Shown here: piece by piece, positions 25,618 to 33,972 of the stretch
How the letters are laid out: the number at the start of each line of letters is the position of its first letter
Position numbering within the stretch: the stretch's first letter is position 1
Origin: Flavobacterium sp. BFFFF2
GTDB taxonomy: Bacteria > Bacteroidota > Bacteroidia > Flavobacteriales > Flavobacteriaceae
Length of the DNA: 64,000 nucleotides
Reading direction: 5' to 3'
NCBI GenBank assembly: GCA_002256385.1
Contig: NKJD01000005.1
Location: 37,038-101,037 of the forward strand
Notes under the pieces: model-generated
Databases searched by the model: none
What the model was told of the DNA's origin: nothing
The model's input: the letters and a program-made list of their open reading frames with translations, nothing else
Position numbers and translations under genes: made by a program

Positions 25618-27375
25618 TTACTTAACTATACATTTTCTTGTTTCAGTAATGCCATTTTCGGTTACTTTAACCAAGTATGCACCGCTTAGCAATTCAGAAA
25701 CGTTTACAGCCTCATTACCAGATACTTTTGTTGATAAAACCATTTTACCTAACATATCAAATATGGTTACTTGCTTATCTTCTAAGGAATCTGATGAAAT
25801 AAATAATTTTCCATTATTTACTGGATTTGGATACACTTGTAAACCAGCAATTTGAGTAAAATTGTCGTTTGCTAACAATTGTGTAATATCTGTAGCAACG
25901 CGAATTTCATCAATAACCATCATTGGCGTAGTTGTTGCTTGGTCTTGACGTAATTGAACTCCTCCAATGTTTGTTGGTACAGTAGTTGAAGTTAATAATT
26001 TAGTAAATGTTGGTGCGCCAAGGTTTGAAAGGCTTGACAAGTTTGGATTTACCCATACATTGTAGGTCATAGCATTAAAATCGTATGACATAAGGATCAT
26101 AATTGTATCTCCTACATTATATAAGGTGGCTCCGTAAGTGGTAGTTGTTGGGGTATTTACAGTATCAAAGCCTAATAAGTATTGCGTTCCACTGTGTTTA
26201 AGGAACATACGTCCTAAGTACGTTGATATAGTAGAAGTTGTTAAACCATAGAAATAGAATTCTTTGGCATCGGCTATAGTACCAAAGTCACTTACTTTCA
26301 TAGTAAATGAATTATATAAGGTGCCTGAAGTTACCGCTGTAAATGCTGACCATGGATCTTTACCAGCGCCATTTAATTGAGCGGCATTTCCAGCTGTTGG
26401 TGCACCTGGATAAGTTAAACTGCCTGTTACAACGGTTACATCATTACCTGTATTTGCACTTGTCCAAGTTTGTAAGGTACCAATGTTTGTTCCAGCGGTT
26501 ACATTGAAAGGCTCATAGTAAGGTAAAGCATTTACTGGTTTACAATCTGGAGCCACAATAGTAGTTGATTGCGAACAAGCCACACCTGAAGAAACAGTTA
26601 CATTAACAGGAGTACCTTCATTTACACCAGAAATGGTGATATTCCCAGCAGCCATTGTAGTAGGGTTATCTCCACTTACGGTACCAGCAGAGGTTTGAAT
26701 GGAAAATGTACCATTTCCAGCTCCTGTAAAAGGCAAAGTAATAGTATAAGTGTCTATAGCACTGGTAATTGCATCGCATAAGGTAGTTGGTGTACCTAAG
26801 GCAATAGTACAGTTGGCAGAAACATTTGCAATTTTGACGTCATCTATACGCATTTGCGTAGTGGCTGGCTGCGTAAAACGCAACGACAATGTAGCAGATG
26901 CTGGAATGACACCACCTGGTATGGTCACTAAGTTCCAGGAAGTGGTGGTATTATTTGTAAATGAAATGGGTGTCCAAGTTGGTGTTGCATCAGCAGCATT
27001 TGTACTAAACTCAACAACAAGTTGAACAGTAGCACTCGCTGTAATATATCCAAAAAACAATTTCATATTTGCAGAACTGTAATTTGATGTATTAATCCCG
27101 TCAATCTGGATGTATTTACCAGCCGTTCCAGTTAAAAAGACATTTCCTCCTCCTGAAGCACCTGTGTAGGCACTTGAAACTGCCGTAGCTCTGATGTCTC
27201 CAGTACCAGTGTAAGCAACAGGAGCCGCATTATTAAAGGTAGCCGGAGCAGCACCTGTACTGTAAGCAGCAATAGCGGTAGTTCCATTTGGTGTCCCAAA
27301 ATTCTCTGAATAAATGGTTTGACCATAAGACACCGCACCAAATGCGGCAAGTAATAAAACGTAGATTTTTTTCAT
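25618..27375 (-). CDS. Secreted adhesin-like protein with T9SS type A sorting domain
   Basis: A 585-residue exported protein. After a signal peptide (KKIYVLLLAAFGAVSYGQ) comes a jelly-roll/choice-of-anchor-like domain (~22-190). A Thr/Ser/Gly-rich repeat region (~190-280) and a second laminin-G-like beta domain (~285-500) with FTMKVSDFGTIADAKEFYF follow. The last ~75 residues are a Por-type sorting domain (LQVYPNPVNNGKLFISS, then VTIFDMLGKMVLST and ETRKCIVK) that directs secretion and surface attachment through the type IX system. Function is probably surface binding; no catalytic motif was seen. A short paralogous sorting-domain gene lies just upstream and a terminator just downstream. Confidence 0.88.
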   Translation of the reverse strand: MKKIYVLLLAAFGAVSYGQTIYSENFGTPNGTTAIAAYSTGAAPATFNNAAPVAYTGTGDIRATAVSSAYTGASGGGNVFLTGTAGKYIQIDGINTSNYSSANMKLFFGYITASATVQLVVEFSTNAADATPTWTPISFTNNTTTSWNLVTIPGGVIPASATLSLRFTQPATTQMRIDDVKIANVSANCTIALGTPTTLCDAITSAIDTYTITLPFTGAGNGTFSIQTSAGTVSGDNPTTMAAGNITISGVNEGTPVNVTVSSGVACSQSTTIVAPDCKPVNALPYYEPFNVTAGTNIGTLQTWTSANTGNDVTVVTGSLTYPGAPTAGNAAQLNGAGKDPWSAFTAVTSGTLYNSFTMKVSDFGTIADAKEFYFYGLTTSTISTYLGRMFLKHSGTQYLLGFDTVNTPTTTTYGATLYNVGDTIMILMSYDFNAMTYNVWVNPNLSSLSNLGAPTFTKLLTSTTVPTNIGGVQLRQDQATTTPMMVIDEIRVATDITQLLANDNFTQIAGLQVYPNPVNNGKLFISSDSLEDKQVTIFDMLGKMVLSTKVSGNEAVNVSELLSGAYLVKVTENGITETRKCIVK

Positions 27376-27474
27376 GTTCGTTTAGTTATAATTTTTCCAT
27401 GCAAATATAAAGAGTAATTTCACTCTCTATGAAGTTGATATCTTAAAAAATAGAGGTTAATGAAAATTTATAAC

Positions 27475-27804
27475 TTATTTAATAATAAGTTTACGTGTAG
27501 CAGTTGCTTCTTCTTCCCGAATTTTAATAATATACACGCCCGGTGTAAGAGAAGAAATGTTTAATTCTTTACCGCTTAGCTCCGTTTGAAGTACTTTTTT
27601 ACCCAATACATCAAAAATGGTTACTTCTTTATCAAGACCGGCTTTTGACACAATAAAGAGACGGTCGCTATTGGTTGGATTCGGATAAATAGAAAGGCCC
27701 TCCACAGTTTGGTCTGCCGATTTGTTCGCGCGATTTTCTTGTGCTTGTATCGAAGTGATACTAGCTACCAAAAAAAACAATGACAAAAGGAACTTTTTAA
27801 ACAT
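27475..27804 (-). CDS. Mini-protein made almost only of a T9SS sorting domain
   Basis: A 109-residue protein: signal peptide (FKKFLLSLFFLVASITSIQA), a linker of only ~15 residues (QENRANKSADQTVEG), then a complete type A sorting domain (LSIYPNPTNSDRLFIVSK, VTIFDVLGKKVLQTELSG, GVYIIKIREEE, RKLIIK). There is essentially no cargo. Its domain is similar to that of the large protein encoded 99 bp downstream, suggesting a duplicated tail. It could be a real small secreted protein, a processing decoy or the remnant of a larger gene; the frame and signal peptide are intact, which argues against decay. Confidence 0.8.
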   Translation of the reverse strand: MFKKFLLSLFFLVASITSIQAQENRANKSADQTVEGLSIYPNPTNSDRLFIVSKAGLDKEVTIFDVLGKKVLQTELSGKELNISSLTPGVYIIKIREEEATATRKLIIK

Positions 27805-27978
27805 ATCCGTTCTTTGAAGTACAAAGATAGGTTTAATGCCATTTAATAACCATTTAAAAAGTTAAGATTGAATAAAAAAATAAAATTCAGTTGTCATCAA
27901 TCATCCGAACGGACTTTGCACAACCTAAGTTAGATTACAAATAATTGATTTTAATTTTAAAAAATTTATGAAATTTAT

Positions 27979-28872
27979 TTAAGATAAAAATTGGTCATAA
28001 TTTTTTCGGTCAAAAATATCGAGCAATCCTTTATCGGTTAAATTATAAATTTTGACACCCTTTTTTTGAGCATAAGCTTGAAGAATTTTATATTGTTCAA
28101 ACATTCGTACGTACGGATAAAAATAATCTTCTAACAAGGTACGTTTAAAAGTAAGCTTTTGATCTTTATAAATTGGGCTTTTGTCATCGTCATAAAAATG
28201 AGCTTGTTCTCTGTCATAGTATGACAAAATCCAATCATGATCTAACCCTAACAAATAAATTTCTTTTGCACCCATAAAAATGGCCAAACAAATGGAAAAG
28301 ATGGCAGAATTTTGACCATCATAACTGGCATATATCGAATCAAATTCAAATTGTTCAATGTCTTTTGGATGAAGCGCATAATTAAAAAAGTACTTTTTCA
28401 AAGCGGCATCTTGCATGAGGTCATTTGCTTTAAAAAAATCATAATCCCAAACAGGAAGTAATACCGTGCCATTGGTTGACTTGATGCACTTTTCAAAAGA
28501 AGTATAACTTTTGATTGCTGTTTCGTAACTTACCGTACTCGTATGAACCGCATAACCTGTATACATATAATAGGTAGGCTTAATCTCCTCTATTTGTGGA
28601 TGCAAATAAAACTCATTCATTCCAATGACCACTTCATCTTTCAACTTCAATAAATCTTGATTTTTGATAGATGGTCCAGTACCCGCAATAAATATCCTGT
28701 CATGTTGGTGTTTGCCTTTTAGTTCAACGTTTTTCTCAACCAGTGACAAAAGATTCCTTTTTTTTAATTTCTTTTTTATCTTGTTTAATTTGAGTACTTT
28801 ATCCAAATTTGGAAAAACTTTATTAGCAAGAAGGATCAGAATAGGTGGTGTAATATTTTTTAAAATTTTCAT
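27979..28872 (-). CDS. Putative nonulosonate (sialyl-type) transferase, GT42/MptE-like fold
   Basis: A 297-residue protein with FIAGTGPSIKNQDLLKLKDEV at ~64-84, recalling the nucleotide-binding GNGPSL start of Campylobacter Cst-type (GT42) sialyltransferases and of MptE-like DUF115 proteins. The middle part continues with GMNEFYLHP, then YASYDGQNSAIFSICLAIFMGAKEIYLLGLDHDW, equivalent to the SGVYMxxxAxxxGYKEIYLxGIDFY stretch of GT42. The gene closes the operon that makes a CMP-activated nonulosonate, so transfer of that sugar to a surface glycan is a sensible role. An MptE-like pyrophosphokinase is the alternative. Lys/Ile-rich and AT-rich, in keeping with mobile glycan loci. A hydrophobic N-terminal stretch may be membrane-associated. 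Confidence 0.6.
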   Translation of the reverse strand: MKILKNITPPILILLANKVFPNLDKVLKLNKIKKKLKKRNLLSLVEKNVELKGKHQHDRIFIAGTGPSIKNQDLLKLKDEVVIGMNEFYLHPQIEEIKPTYYMYTGYAVHTSTVSYETAIKSYTSFEKCIKSTNGTVLLPVWDYDFFKANDLMQDAALKKYFFNYALHPKDIEQFEFDSIYASYDGQNSAIFSICLAIFMGAKEIYLLGLDHDWILSYYDREQAHFYDDDKSPIYKDQKLTFKRTLLEDYFYPYVRMFEQYKILQAYAQKKGVKIYNLTDKGLLDIFDRKNYDQFLS

Positions 28873-28986
28873 CGCTTTGCCATGTTTATTTTTGATTGAT
28901 ACTTAATGAAAGTAGTTACTTTACCTAATTATTTATTTCACACAGTCGGTAACTCACAAGTTTCAAACTGACTATTTATACAACCG

Positions 28987-30024
28987 CTAAATTGCATATT
29001 CAAGTTTCATTGGTGTGCCTTTTTCTAAATTTGATGCCGCCTTTTTTCCGATAAGTTCATGATAGTATTTAGGGTGCAAACCAAATCCTGGACGAACTGA
29101 ACGAAGATTTTCTGCTGTAAAAACTGCGCCTTCAAGGATGTTTTCAGCAATATATAATGAACGACTAAAATCTTTGCCCTTAACCTGTTTATCAGTCAAT
29201 TGATAATTTACGATCCCAGCTGCTTTTTCAGCTTCTCGGACGGATTTAACCATTTCCGAAAATTCTAACTCATTCATCGAAAACGAGGCATCAGGGCCAC
29301 CCATTGACCGATCAATTATAAAATGTTTTTCTATAATTTTTGCGCCAAAAACAGTGGCAACTACAGGAGCGGTACTCCCCAAGGTATGATCTGAAAGTCC
29401 AGAAATCACTTGGTATTTTTCGGCTAAATCCTTCACCATGCACAAATTTGCTTCTTCAATCGGGGCCGGGTAGCTAGAAGTACATTTTAATAAAGCCACA
29501 TCATAATTGTTCATTCGATAACATGCATCAAGTGCCAATTCGATGTCTTCATTCGTGGCGATCCCGGTTGAAATAATAACCGGTTTTCCTTTCGAAGCTA
29601 CGTATTCAATGAGTGGAATATCGGTGATTTCAAAAGAAGCAATTTTGTAGGCAGGCGAATTTAAGCTTTCTAATAGGTCAACGGCAGTATTGTCAAAAGG
29701 AGACGAAAAGCAAATTAAACCCGCTTCTTTTGCTACGCGGAATAATTCTTCGTGCCATTCCCAAGGGGTGTATGCTTCTTGGTATAAATCATGTAACTTT
29801 CTGCCATCCCAAATAGTTCCCTTAATTAAAAAATCATCGTGATCTGAATCGAGGGTAATGGTATCGGCAGTGTATGTTTGTAATTTAATGCAATCTGCTC
29901 CAGCTCGTTTGGCCGCCCTAATAGTGGCAATGGCTTGGTCTAAACTGCCGTTGTGATTGGCCGAAAGTTCAGCAATGATGAAGACTGGACTGTTTTTGTC
30001 AATAATGAAATTTCCTATGGTCAT
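28987..30024 (-). CDS. pseI: Pseudaminic acid synthase (PseI/NeuB family)
   Basis: A 345-residue enzyme that condenses phosphoenolpyruvate with a 6-deoxy-diacetamido hexose to form pseudaminic acid. It shows the NeuB barrel motifs AELSANHNGSLDQA, DCIKLQTYTADTITLD and CFSSPFDNTAVDLLE, and the PseI-like stretch AYTPWEWHEELF, which favours pseudaminic over neuraminic or legionaminic acid. The SAF/antifreeze-like C-terminal domain begins near residue 285 (DFSRSLYIAENILEGAVF). Its start codon overlaps the stop of the upstream GNAT gene (ATGA), so translation is coupled. The lack of PseG in the operon leaves the hydrolysed substrate's source unexplained. Confidence 0.9.
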   Translation of the reverse strand: MTIGNFIIDKNSPVFIIAELSANHNGSLDQAIATIRAAKRAGADCIKLQTYTADTITLDSDHDDFLIKGTIWDGRKLHDLYQEAYTPWEWHEELFRVAKEAGLICFSSPFDNTAVDLLESLNSPAYKIASFEITDIPLIEYVASKGKPVIISTGIATNEDIELALDACYRMNNYDVALLKCTSSYPAPIEEANLCMVKDLAEKYQVISGLSDHTLGSTAPVVATVFGAKIIEKHFIIDRSMGGPDASFSMNELEFSEMVKSVREAEKAAGIVNYQLTDKQVKGKDFSRSLYIAENILEGAVFTAENLRSVRPGFGLHPKYYHELIGKKAASNLEKGTPMKLEYAI

Positions 30025-31037
30025 TTTTGAAATGTATATTTGTTACTAAGTACGCCTTCGATTTCTAATGTTTGCTTTAATTGATAACCTGCTTTTTCAA
30101 AAGCTCTTTGGGAAGCAATATTGTCATGCTTAACAAAAGCCTCAATGGCTAATTGTGGATTTTCAGAAATAACATCTCGTGTAGCCATTTGAATCATTTG
30201 GCTTGCATAGCCTTTGCCTCGATGTTTGCTGTCATTGGAAATACCAATAACAGCCGAATATTCCTCTTTTTTTTGAATACGCACTTGCCCAACCGGCGTT
30301 CCAATATGATTGCAAAAAACGTACAAAAAACACTGGTCATTTGCTAACTGATTTTTAAACCAATTAGAATGATCTTCTAAGTTGATGGGATCCGTTTGGT
30401 ATGAATACTGTCGAACAGCTGGGTCATTGGCCCAGATGAAATAAAGCATTACATCAAATTCATCTGCCTTTCTGAAAGTTACATTATTATTAATTTTGCC
30501 GTGGTACACCACATCAATAAATTGGCCATCAAACAAACAATGATCTTTGAGTCGGGCTTCTTCTTTAAAACCTCTTGACGCCAAAATTGGATATAAATGG
30601 GGTCTTACATCAAAAGCGTAAGTAAATATTTTGTGAAAATGAAGGGTGTCAAAAGCCAATTTATCCAATAAAGACAAGTAGATTTCCCAATAATATGCAA
30701 AGAAATCTTGCTCTAATTCGGTTTTCATGATAAAAGAAACTTCTGCATGCTGATCGGTCCAATTAATGTGCACCAGACCACCATATCCAATAAATTCACC
30801 ATCTTTTAAAAATGAAAAAAGCAGCTGAGTGGGTTGGTTTTCTTCAAATAATTTGGCCACCACATTCTTGAAATAAGCCTCTTGGTCTTGAACAGATAGT
30901 GGTTTCGCTTGTCTGAGGTGGTACATCTGTTCGTTGCGCATGGTCAAAATTTCGAACTTGTCCTGATCCCGAAGGGGAACGAGCGAAAACGCGTCTTCTT
31001 GAAAAACAGACTGCGATAAACAAATATAGTTTCTCAT
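30021..31037 (-). CDS. Double GNAT-domain acetyltransferase, PseH-like role
   Basis: A 338-residue protein with two GNAT folds in tandem. Domain 1 (~15-180) has a RimJ-like start (FSLVPLRDQDKFEILTMRNE) and IFTYAFDVRPHLYPILASRGFKEE. Domain 2 (~185-336) has the clearer acetyl-CoA site, VIGISNDSKHRGKGYASQMI, and FVKHDNIASQRAFEKAGY. In pseudaminate synthesis PseH acetylates the 4-amino group of the altrosamine intermediate; one of these domains is the obvious candidate. The other may acylate a different position. I looked for a PseG glycosyltransferase-like domain in the first half and did not see it. Coupled by ATGA to pseI downstream. Confidence 0.75.
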   Translation of the reverse strand: MRNYICLSQSVFQEDAFSLVPLRDQDKFEILTMRNEQMYHLRQAKPLSVQDQEAYFKNVVAKLFEENQPTQLLFSFLKDGEFIGYGGLVHINWTDQHAEVSFIMKTELEQDFFAYYWEIYLSLLDKLAFDTLHFHKIFTYAFDVRPHLYPILASRGFKEEARLKDHCLFDGQFIDVVYHGKINNNVTFRKADEFDVMLYFIWANDPAVRQYSYQTDPINLEDHSNWFKNQLANDQCFLYVFCNHIGTPVGQVRIQKKEEYSAVIGISNDSKHRGKGYASQMIQMATRDVISENPQLAIEAFVKHDNIASQRAFEKAGYQLKQTLEIEGVLSNKYTFQK

Positions 31038-31040
31038 GTT

Positions 31041-32348
31041 TTAATTTAACCTTTTAAATCCACCGTGGCAAACAGGCCCTTCAAGCAATTGAGTAACATC
31101 CAAATCGCCTTTTTCACAGGATGAAATAAGCTGATAAACTTCATTCAACGCATCGAAATAAAGTTTCAAGTTGGCGTCATTATGAGCCGTTGAGGCATAA
31201 AAATTAGTGCTTGCTAAAAATCCTTTTTTAAGCATCTCTTGCGTTATAAGCGTTTTATAAGCCATGGCATGCTCACTGTTAAAACCGTAAGTGCTCAATG
31301 CTGGAATGCCAGAAATGGAAATAGATAATTGGTGGTGATCAGCCAATTGCTGCCAACCTTGGCGCATCTTATTGCCCATTTCAGTAATGATTTCCCACGA
31401 CTTTTCACGTTCCATTACTTTAAGAGTAGCTAGTGCAGCCGTAGGTCCGATGCGTTCCGTCCAAAAAGTACTACTAATAAAAGTACTTTGCGCAGCCTCC
31501 ATGACTGCTCTGGTGCCAACGACGGCAGTTAATGCATAGCCATTGCCAATGGTTTTTCCATACATGGCCATATCGGGTTCAACCCCATACTTTTTATAAA
31601 TACCCCCAAAGGTCTCTCTGAAACCAGAGGTACATTCATCAAAAATTAATACAATGTTTTTGGCAGTAGCCAAGTCTCTCACTTTTTGTAGAAAATGATC
31701 TTCAGGTCCAAAATTTCGAACCACTTCCATTTTTATAACACCGATGTCATTGTTTTCTACTATCTCTAGCAATTCTTCAAATTGATTGTAATTAAATGGA
31801 AAAACGGTGTCTTTTAAATTTTTAGGAACGCCATTTGGACTGAGACCAGGCAATAAATGTCGTGATAATTCATCACCTTCATTATGATTTGCCGACAAAT
31901 ACCAATCGTGCCAACCGTGATAACCACAAATCGCTACTTGATCTTTGCCCGAGGCAGCACGTGCAATTCTGATGGCTATTGCATTCGCCTCACCCCCACT
32001 GCGTGCAAACCGAACCATATCGGCCCAAGGATTTAGCTCTATTAACCTTTCGGCCAAATACACTTCTTCGGGGCAATTCAAGGTGCTCATATTGCCATTT
32101 TTCACCGTTTCCATGACAGCCGCATCCACTTCGTCATGACCATAGCCTAAGGTGTTGGTACCAATACCCATAATACTCATGTCAAGGTACTCCTTCCCAT
32201 CTAAATCCCACACCTTGCAGCCTTTAGATTTTGAAAAATAAGAAGGCCACTGATCTGGCAAAAACATTTCGGGTCGTTTAGAAAGCAACATGGTACCACC
32301 CGGAATAAGTGTTTTGGCTTTCTTGTATAGATCTTGGCCTTTTCCCAT
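31041..32348 (-). CDS. Class III aminotransferase, glutamate-1-semialdehyde aminomutase-like
   Basis: A 435-residue PLP enzyme resembling HemL: LIPGGTMLLSKRPEMF at the start, ARSGGEANAIAIRIARAA, LIFDECTSGFRETFGG and the PLP Lys in MAMYGKTIGNGYALTAVVG. Its place between the cytidylyltransferase and the GNAT gene argues for a sugar-nucleotide role rather than haem synthesis. It is not part of the textbook PseB-C-H-G-I-F pathway, so it may install an amino group at another carbon of the nonulosonate or make an acyl donor. Three-base spacing on either side fits one operon. A true HemL would be expected elsewhere in the genome. Confidence 0.82.
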   Translation of the reverse strand: MGKGQDLYKKAKTLIPGGTMLLSKRPEMFLPDQWPSYFSKSKGCKVWDLDGKEYLDMSIMGIGTNTLGYGHDEVDAAVMETVKNGNMSTLNCPEEVYLAERLIELNPWADMVRFARSGGEANAIAIRIARAASGKDQVAICGYHGWHDWYLSANHNEGDELSRHLLPGLSPNGVPKNLKDTVFPFNYNQFEELLEIVENNDIGVIKMEVVRNFGPEDHFLQKVRDLATAKNIVLIFDECTSGFRETFGGIYKKYGVEPDMAMYGKTIGNGYALTAVVGTRAVMEAAQSTFISSTFWTERIGPTAALATLKVMEREKSWEIITEMGNKMRQGWQQLADHHQLSISISGIPALSTYGFNSEHAMAYKTLITQEMLKKGFLASTNFYASTAHNDANLKLYFDALNEVYQLISSCEKGDLDVTQLLEGPVCHGGFKRLN

Positions 32349-32350
32349 GA

Positions 32351-33109
32351 TTAATCGTTTTTTAAAGATTTGATAAATCCTTCGTTTCGTGTAATTTGTT
32401 CGTTTAGTTTACCTAGTTGATGGTCAATAATGTAATTGGTATAAGTGAACCACGATTGTTCAGTTCCTACATTTTGAATCAACATTTCGATGACCTCAAA
32501 GTCAGCAGGTTCGTCAACAGTCATTCTGATGGTTGAGTAATCGGCCGGACTCGGATAATTGAGTGCTTTAAATAAATGACCATTATTAAAATCGGCGTGC
32601 GTTCTAATATACGGAGTAACATGCTCGCGTTCTGAATTTAATTTGGCACCTTCCCATGCCATTTTTAAGGCTGAAAATTTAAAAACTTCTACATCTTGCC
32701 CGTCGGGGTACATTTCTAACAGTCCGTTGGAAACATAATCACAGTCATTTTCTTGCGCAAATTGCACAACTTGATCTACCAAAATCGGATCGATAAGTGG
32801 ACAATCTGAGGTGACACGCACAATCCAGTCTGCTTTTTTATCTTTTACCGATTGATAAAACCGATCCAAAACATCATTTTCTGAGCCTCTAAATGCCTGA
32901 AATCCCCACGCCAAAGCTTTTTGGCAAATAACAGCGTCTTCGTCGTTATCCGTTGTGGCAACAATGATCTCTGAAATGCGGGTGCACTTCGCTAACCGCT
33001 TTAAATGAGTTTCAAGCAAAGAAGTGCCATTAATTTCTTTAAGCACCTTACCTGGTAAGCGGGTGCTACCGGTTCGGGCTTGGGTAATGAGTATTGTTTT
33101 TATTTCCAT
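32351..33109 (-). CDS. SpsF/PseF-like cytidylyltransferase
   Basis: A 252-residue nucleotidyltransferase of the SpsF/acylneuraminate cytidylyltransferase type: ILITQARTGSTRLPGKVL at the N-terminus (nucleotide-binding loop with Arg and Lys), IIVATTDNDEDAVI, and VRVTSDCPLIDP holding the metal-binding Asp. In a pseudaminate operon it would activate the sugar as CMP-nonulosonate (PseF role), the donor for the transferase encoded at the operon end. B. subtilis SpsF belongs to the same family and sits in a similar gene set. The gene overlaps the upstream aldo/keto reductase by 10 bp. Specificity is inferred from context. Confidence 0.82.
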   Translation of the reverse strand: MEIKTILITQARTGSTRLPGKVLKEINGTSLLETHLKRLAKCTRISEIIVATTDNDEDAVICQKALAWGFQAFRGSENDVLDRFYQSVKDKKADWIVRVTSDCPLIDPILVDQVVQFAQENDCDYVSNGLLEMYPDGQDVEVFKFSALKMAWEGAKLNSEREHVTPYIRTHADFNNGHLFKALNYPSPADYSTIRMTVDEPADFEVIEMLIQNVGTEQSWFTYTNYIIDHQLGKLNEQITRNEGFIKSLKND

Positions 33110-33972
33110 AAACTTGGATTTAGCAAATCTGGATTTTTTACTGTAATGGCATTGATTTGATCAATCATTTCAAGGGAAATACCACTTTTAGCAGACTGCT
33201 CATTTTCAATCAATTGAGAAACTGAATCAACACCGATTAGTACTTGATCAATGTGTGGTTGATTCAAACAATAGCTTAATGCCAATGCGGAAATACTTTT
33301 GTCCGCAGAAATTGAAATCTTATTAATTTCAGCGATCTCCGGAGCCAATTGTTGGTAAATTTTATTTTGACTTGTTTTATCCATAAAAAACAAACCTTGC
33401 AAAAAAGCCGATCGGGTGTGAATAATTTTACCCTGGTCTTTTAACTTTTGCAAATGGGTACCTCTTAAATGGGCATTGTCTAGCAAATTGAAAGGCAACT
33501 GTACCACTGTGATGGCCTCATCATATAACAAAGCGTCAATTTGGGCATTGGTATAAACAGAAACGCCGATGTGTTTAATAATTCCTCGATTTTTCAATTC
33601 CATAAGACTTGCTAAGCCATCTTGATTGTTCATGTACGAATCAAAAGAATGAAACATCAGCACTTCAATAGAATCTACTTGTAAGTCGGTGATGTATTGT
33701 TCCACTTTTGCAACTATACTGCTAACTCCAAAATCATGTGGGATTTTAGTAATAATTGAAAAAGTACTGGAAGGATTCATTTGGTGAAATGCACCAATGA
33801 CCTCATGTGCATTTCCATAAGCTTCTGCGGTATCAAGGGTGGTAATTCCAATATTGAAAGCCGTCTTTAGAATGTCGCAGCTGCTTTCAAAAGAGATTTT
33901 GCCCGCAGAATTATTGATTCCATAGGCCAAACCCATTTGAACAGTTCCTAAAATGAGTTTATTTGTTAACAT
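33100..33972 (-). CDS. Aldo/keto reductase of the nonulosonate operon
   Basis: A 290-residue NAD(P)H-dependent reductase. The AKR barrel is recognisable from LILGTVQMGLAYGINN, TLDTAEAYGNAHEVIG (catalytic Asp and Tyr), ITKIPHDFG (Lys), LMFHSFDSY (His) and a cofactor-proximal ALSYCLNQPHIDQVLIGV near the C-terminus. It overlaps pseC by 14 bp and the cytidylyltransferase gene by 10 bp, so it is firmly part of this operon. The classical pseudaminate route needs no such reductase; it may reduce a keto intermediate to give an epimer or deoxy variant. The exact substrate is unknown. Confidence 0.82.
   Translation of the reverse strand: MLTNKLILGTVQMGLAYGINNSAGKISFESSCDILKTAFNIGITTLDTAEAYGNAHEVIGAFHQMNPSSTFSIITKIPHDFGVSSIVAKVEQYITDLQVDSIEVLMFHSFDSYMNNQDGLASLMELKNRGIIKHIGVSVYTNAQIDALLYDEAITVVQLPFNLLDNAHLRGTHLQKLKDQGKIIHTRSAFLQGLFFMDKTSQNKIYQQLAPEIAEINKISISADKSISALALSYCLNQPHIDQVLIGVDSVSQLIENEQSAKSGISLEMIDQINAITVKNPDLLNPSLWK

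Noticed and set aside
30021..31037. PseG domain fused to PseH
   Set aside because: The first half reads as a GNAT fold (RimJ-like start, LYPILASRGF end) and lacks PseG glycosyltransferase-like motifs.
31041..32348. Housekeeping HemL (glutamate-1-semialdehyde aminomutase)
   Set aside because: The fold fits, but the position deep in a nonulosonate operon makes a sugar-pathway role more likely.
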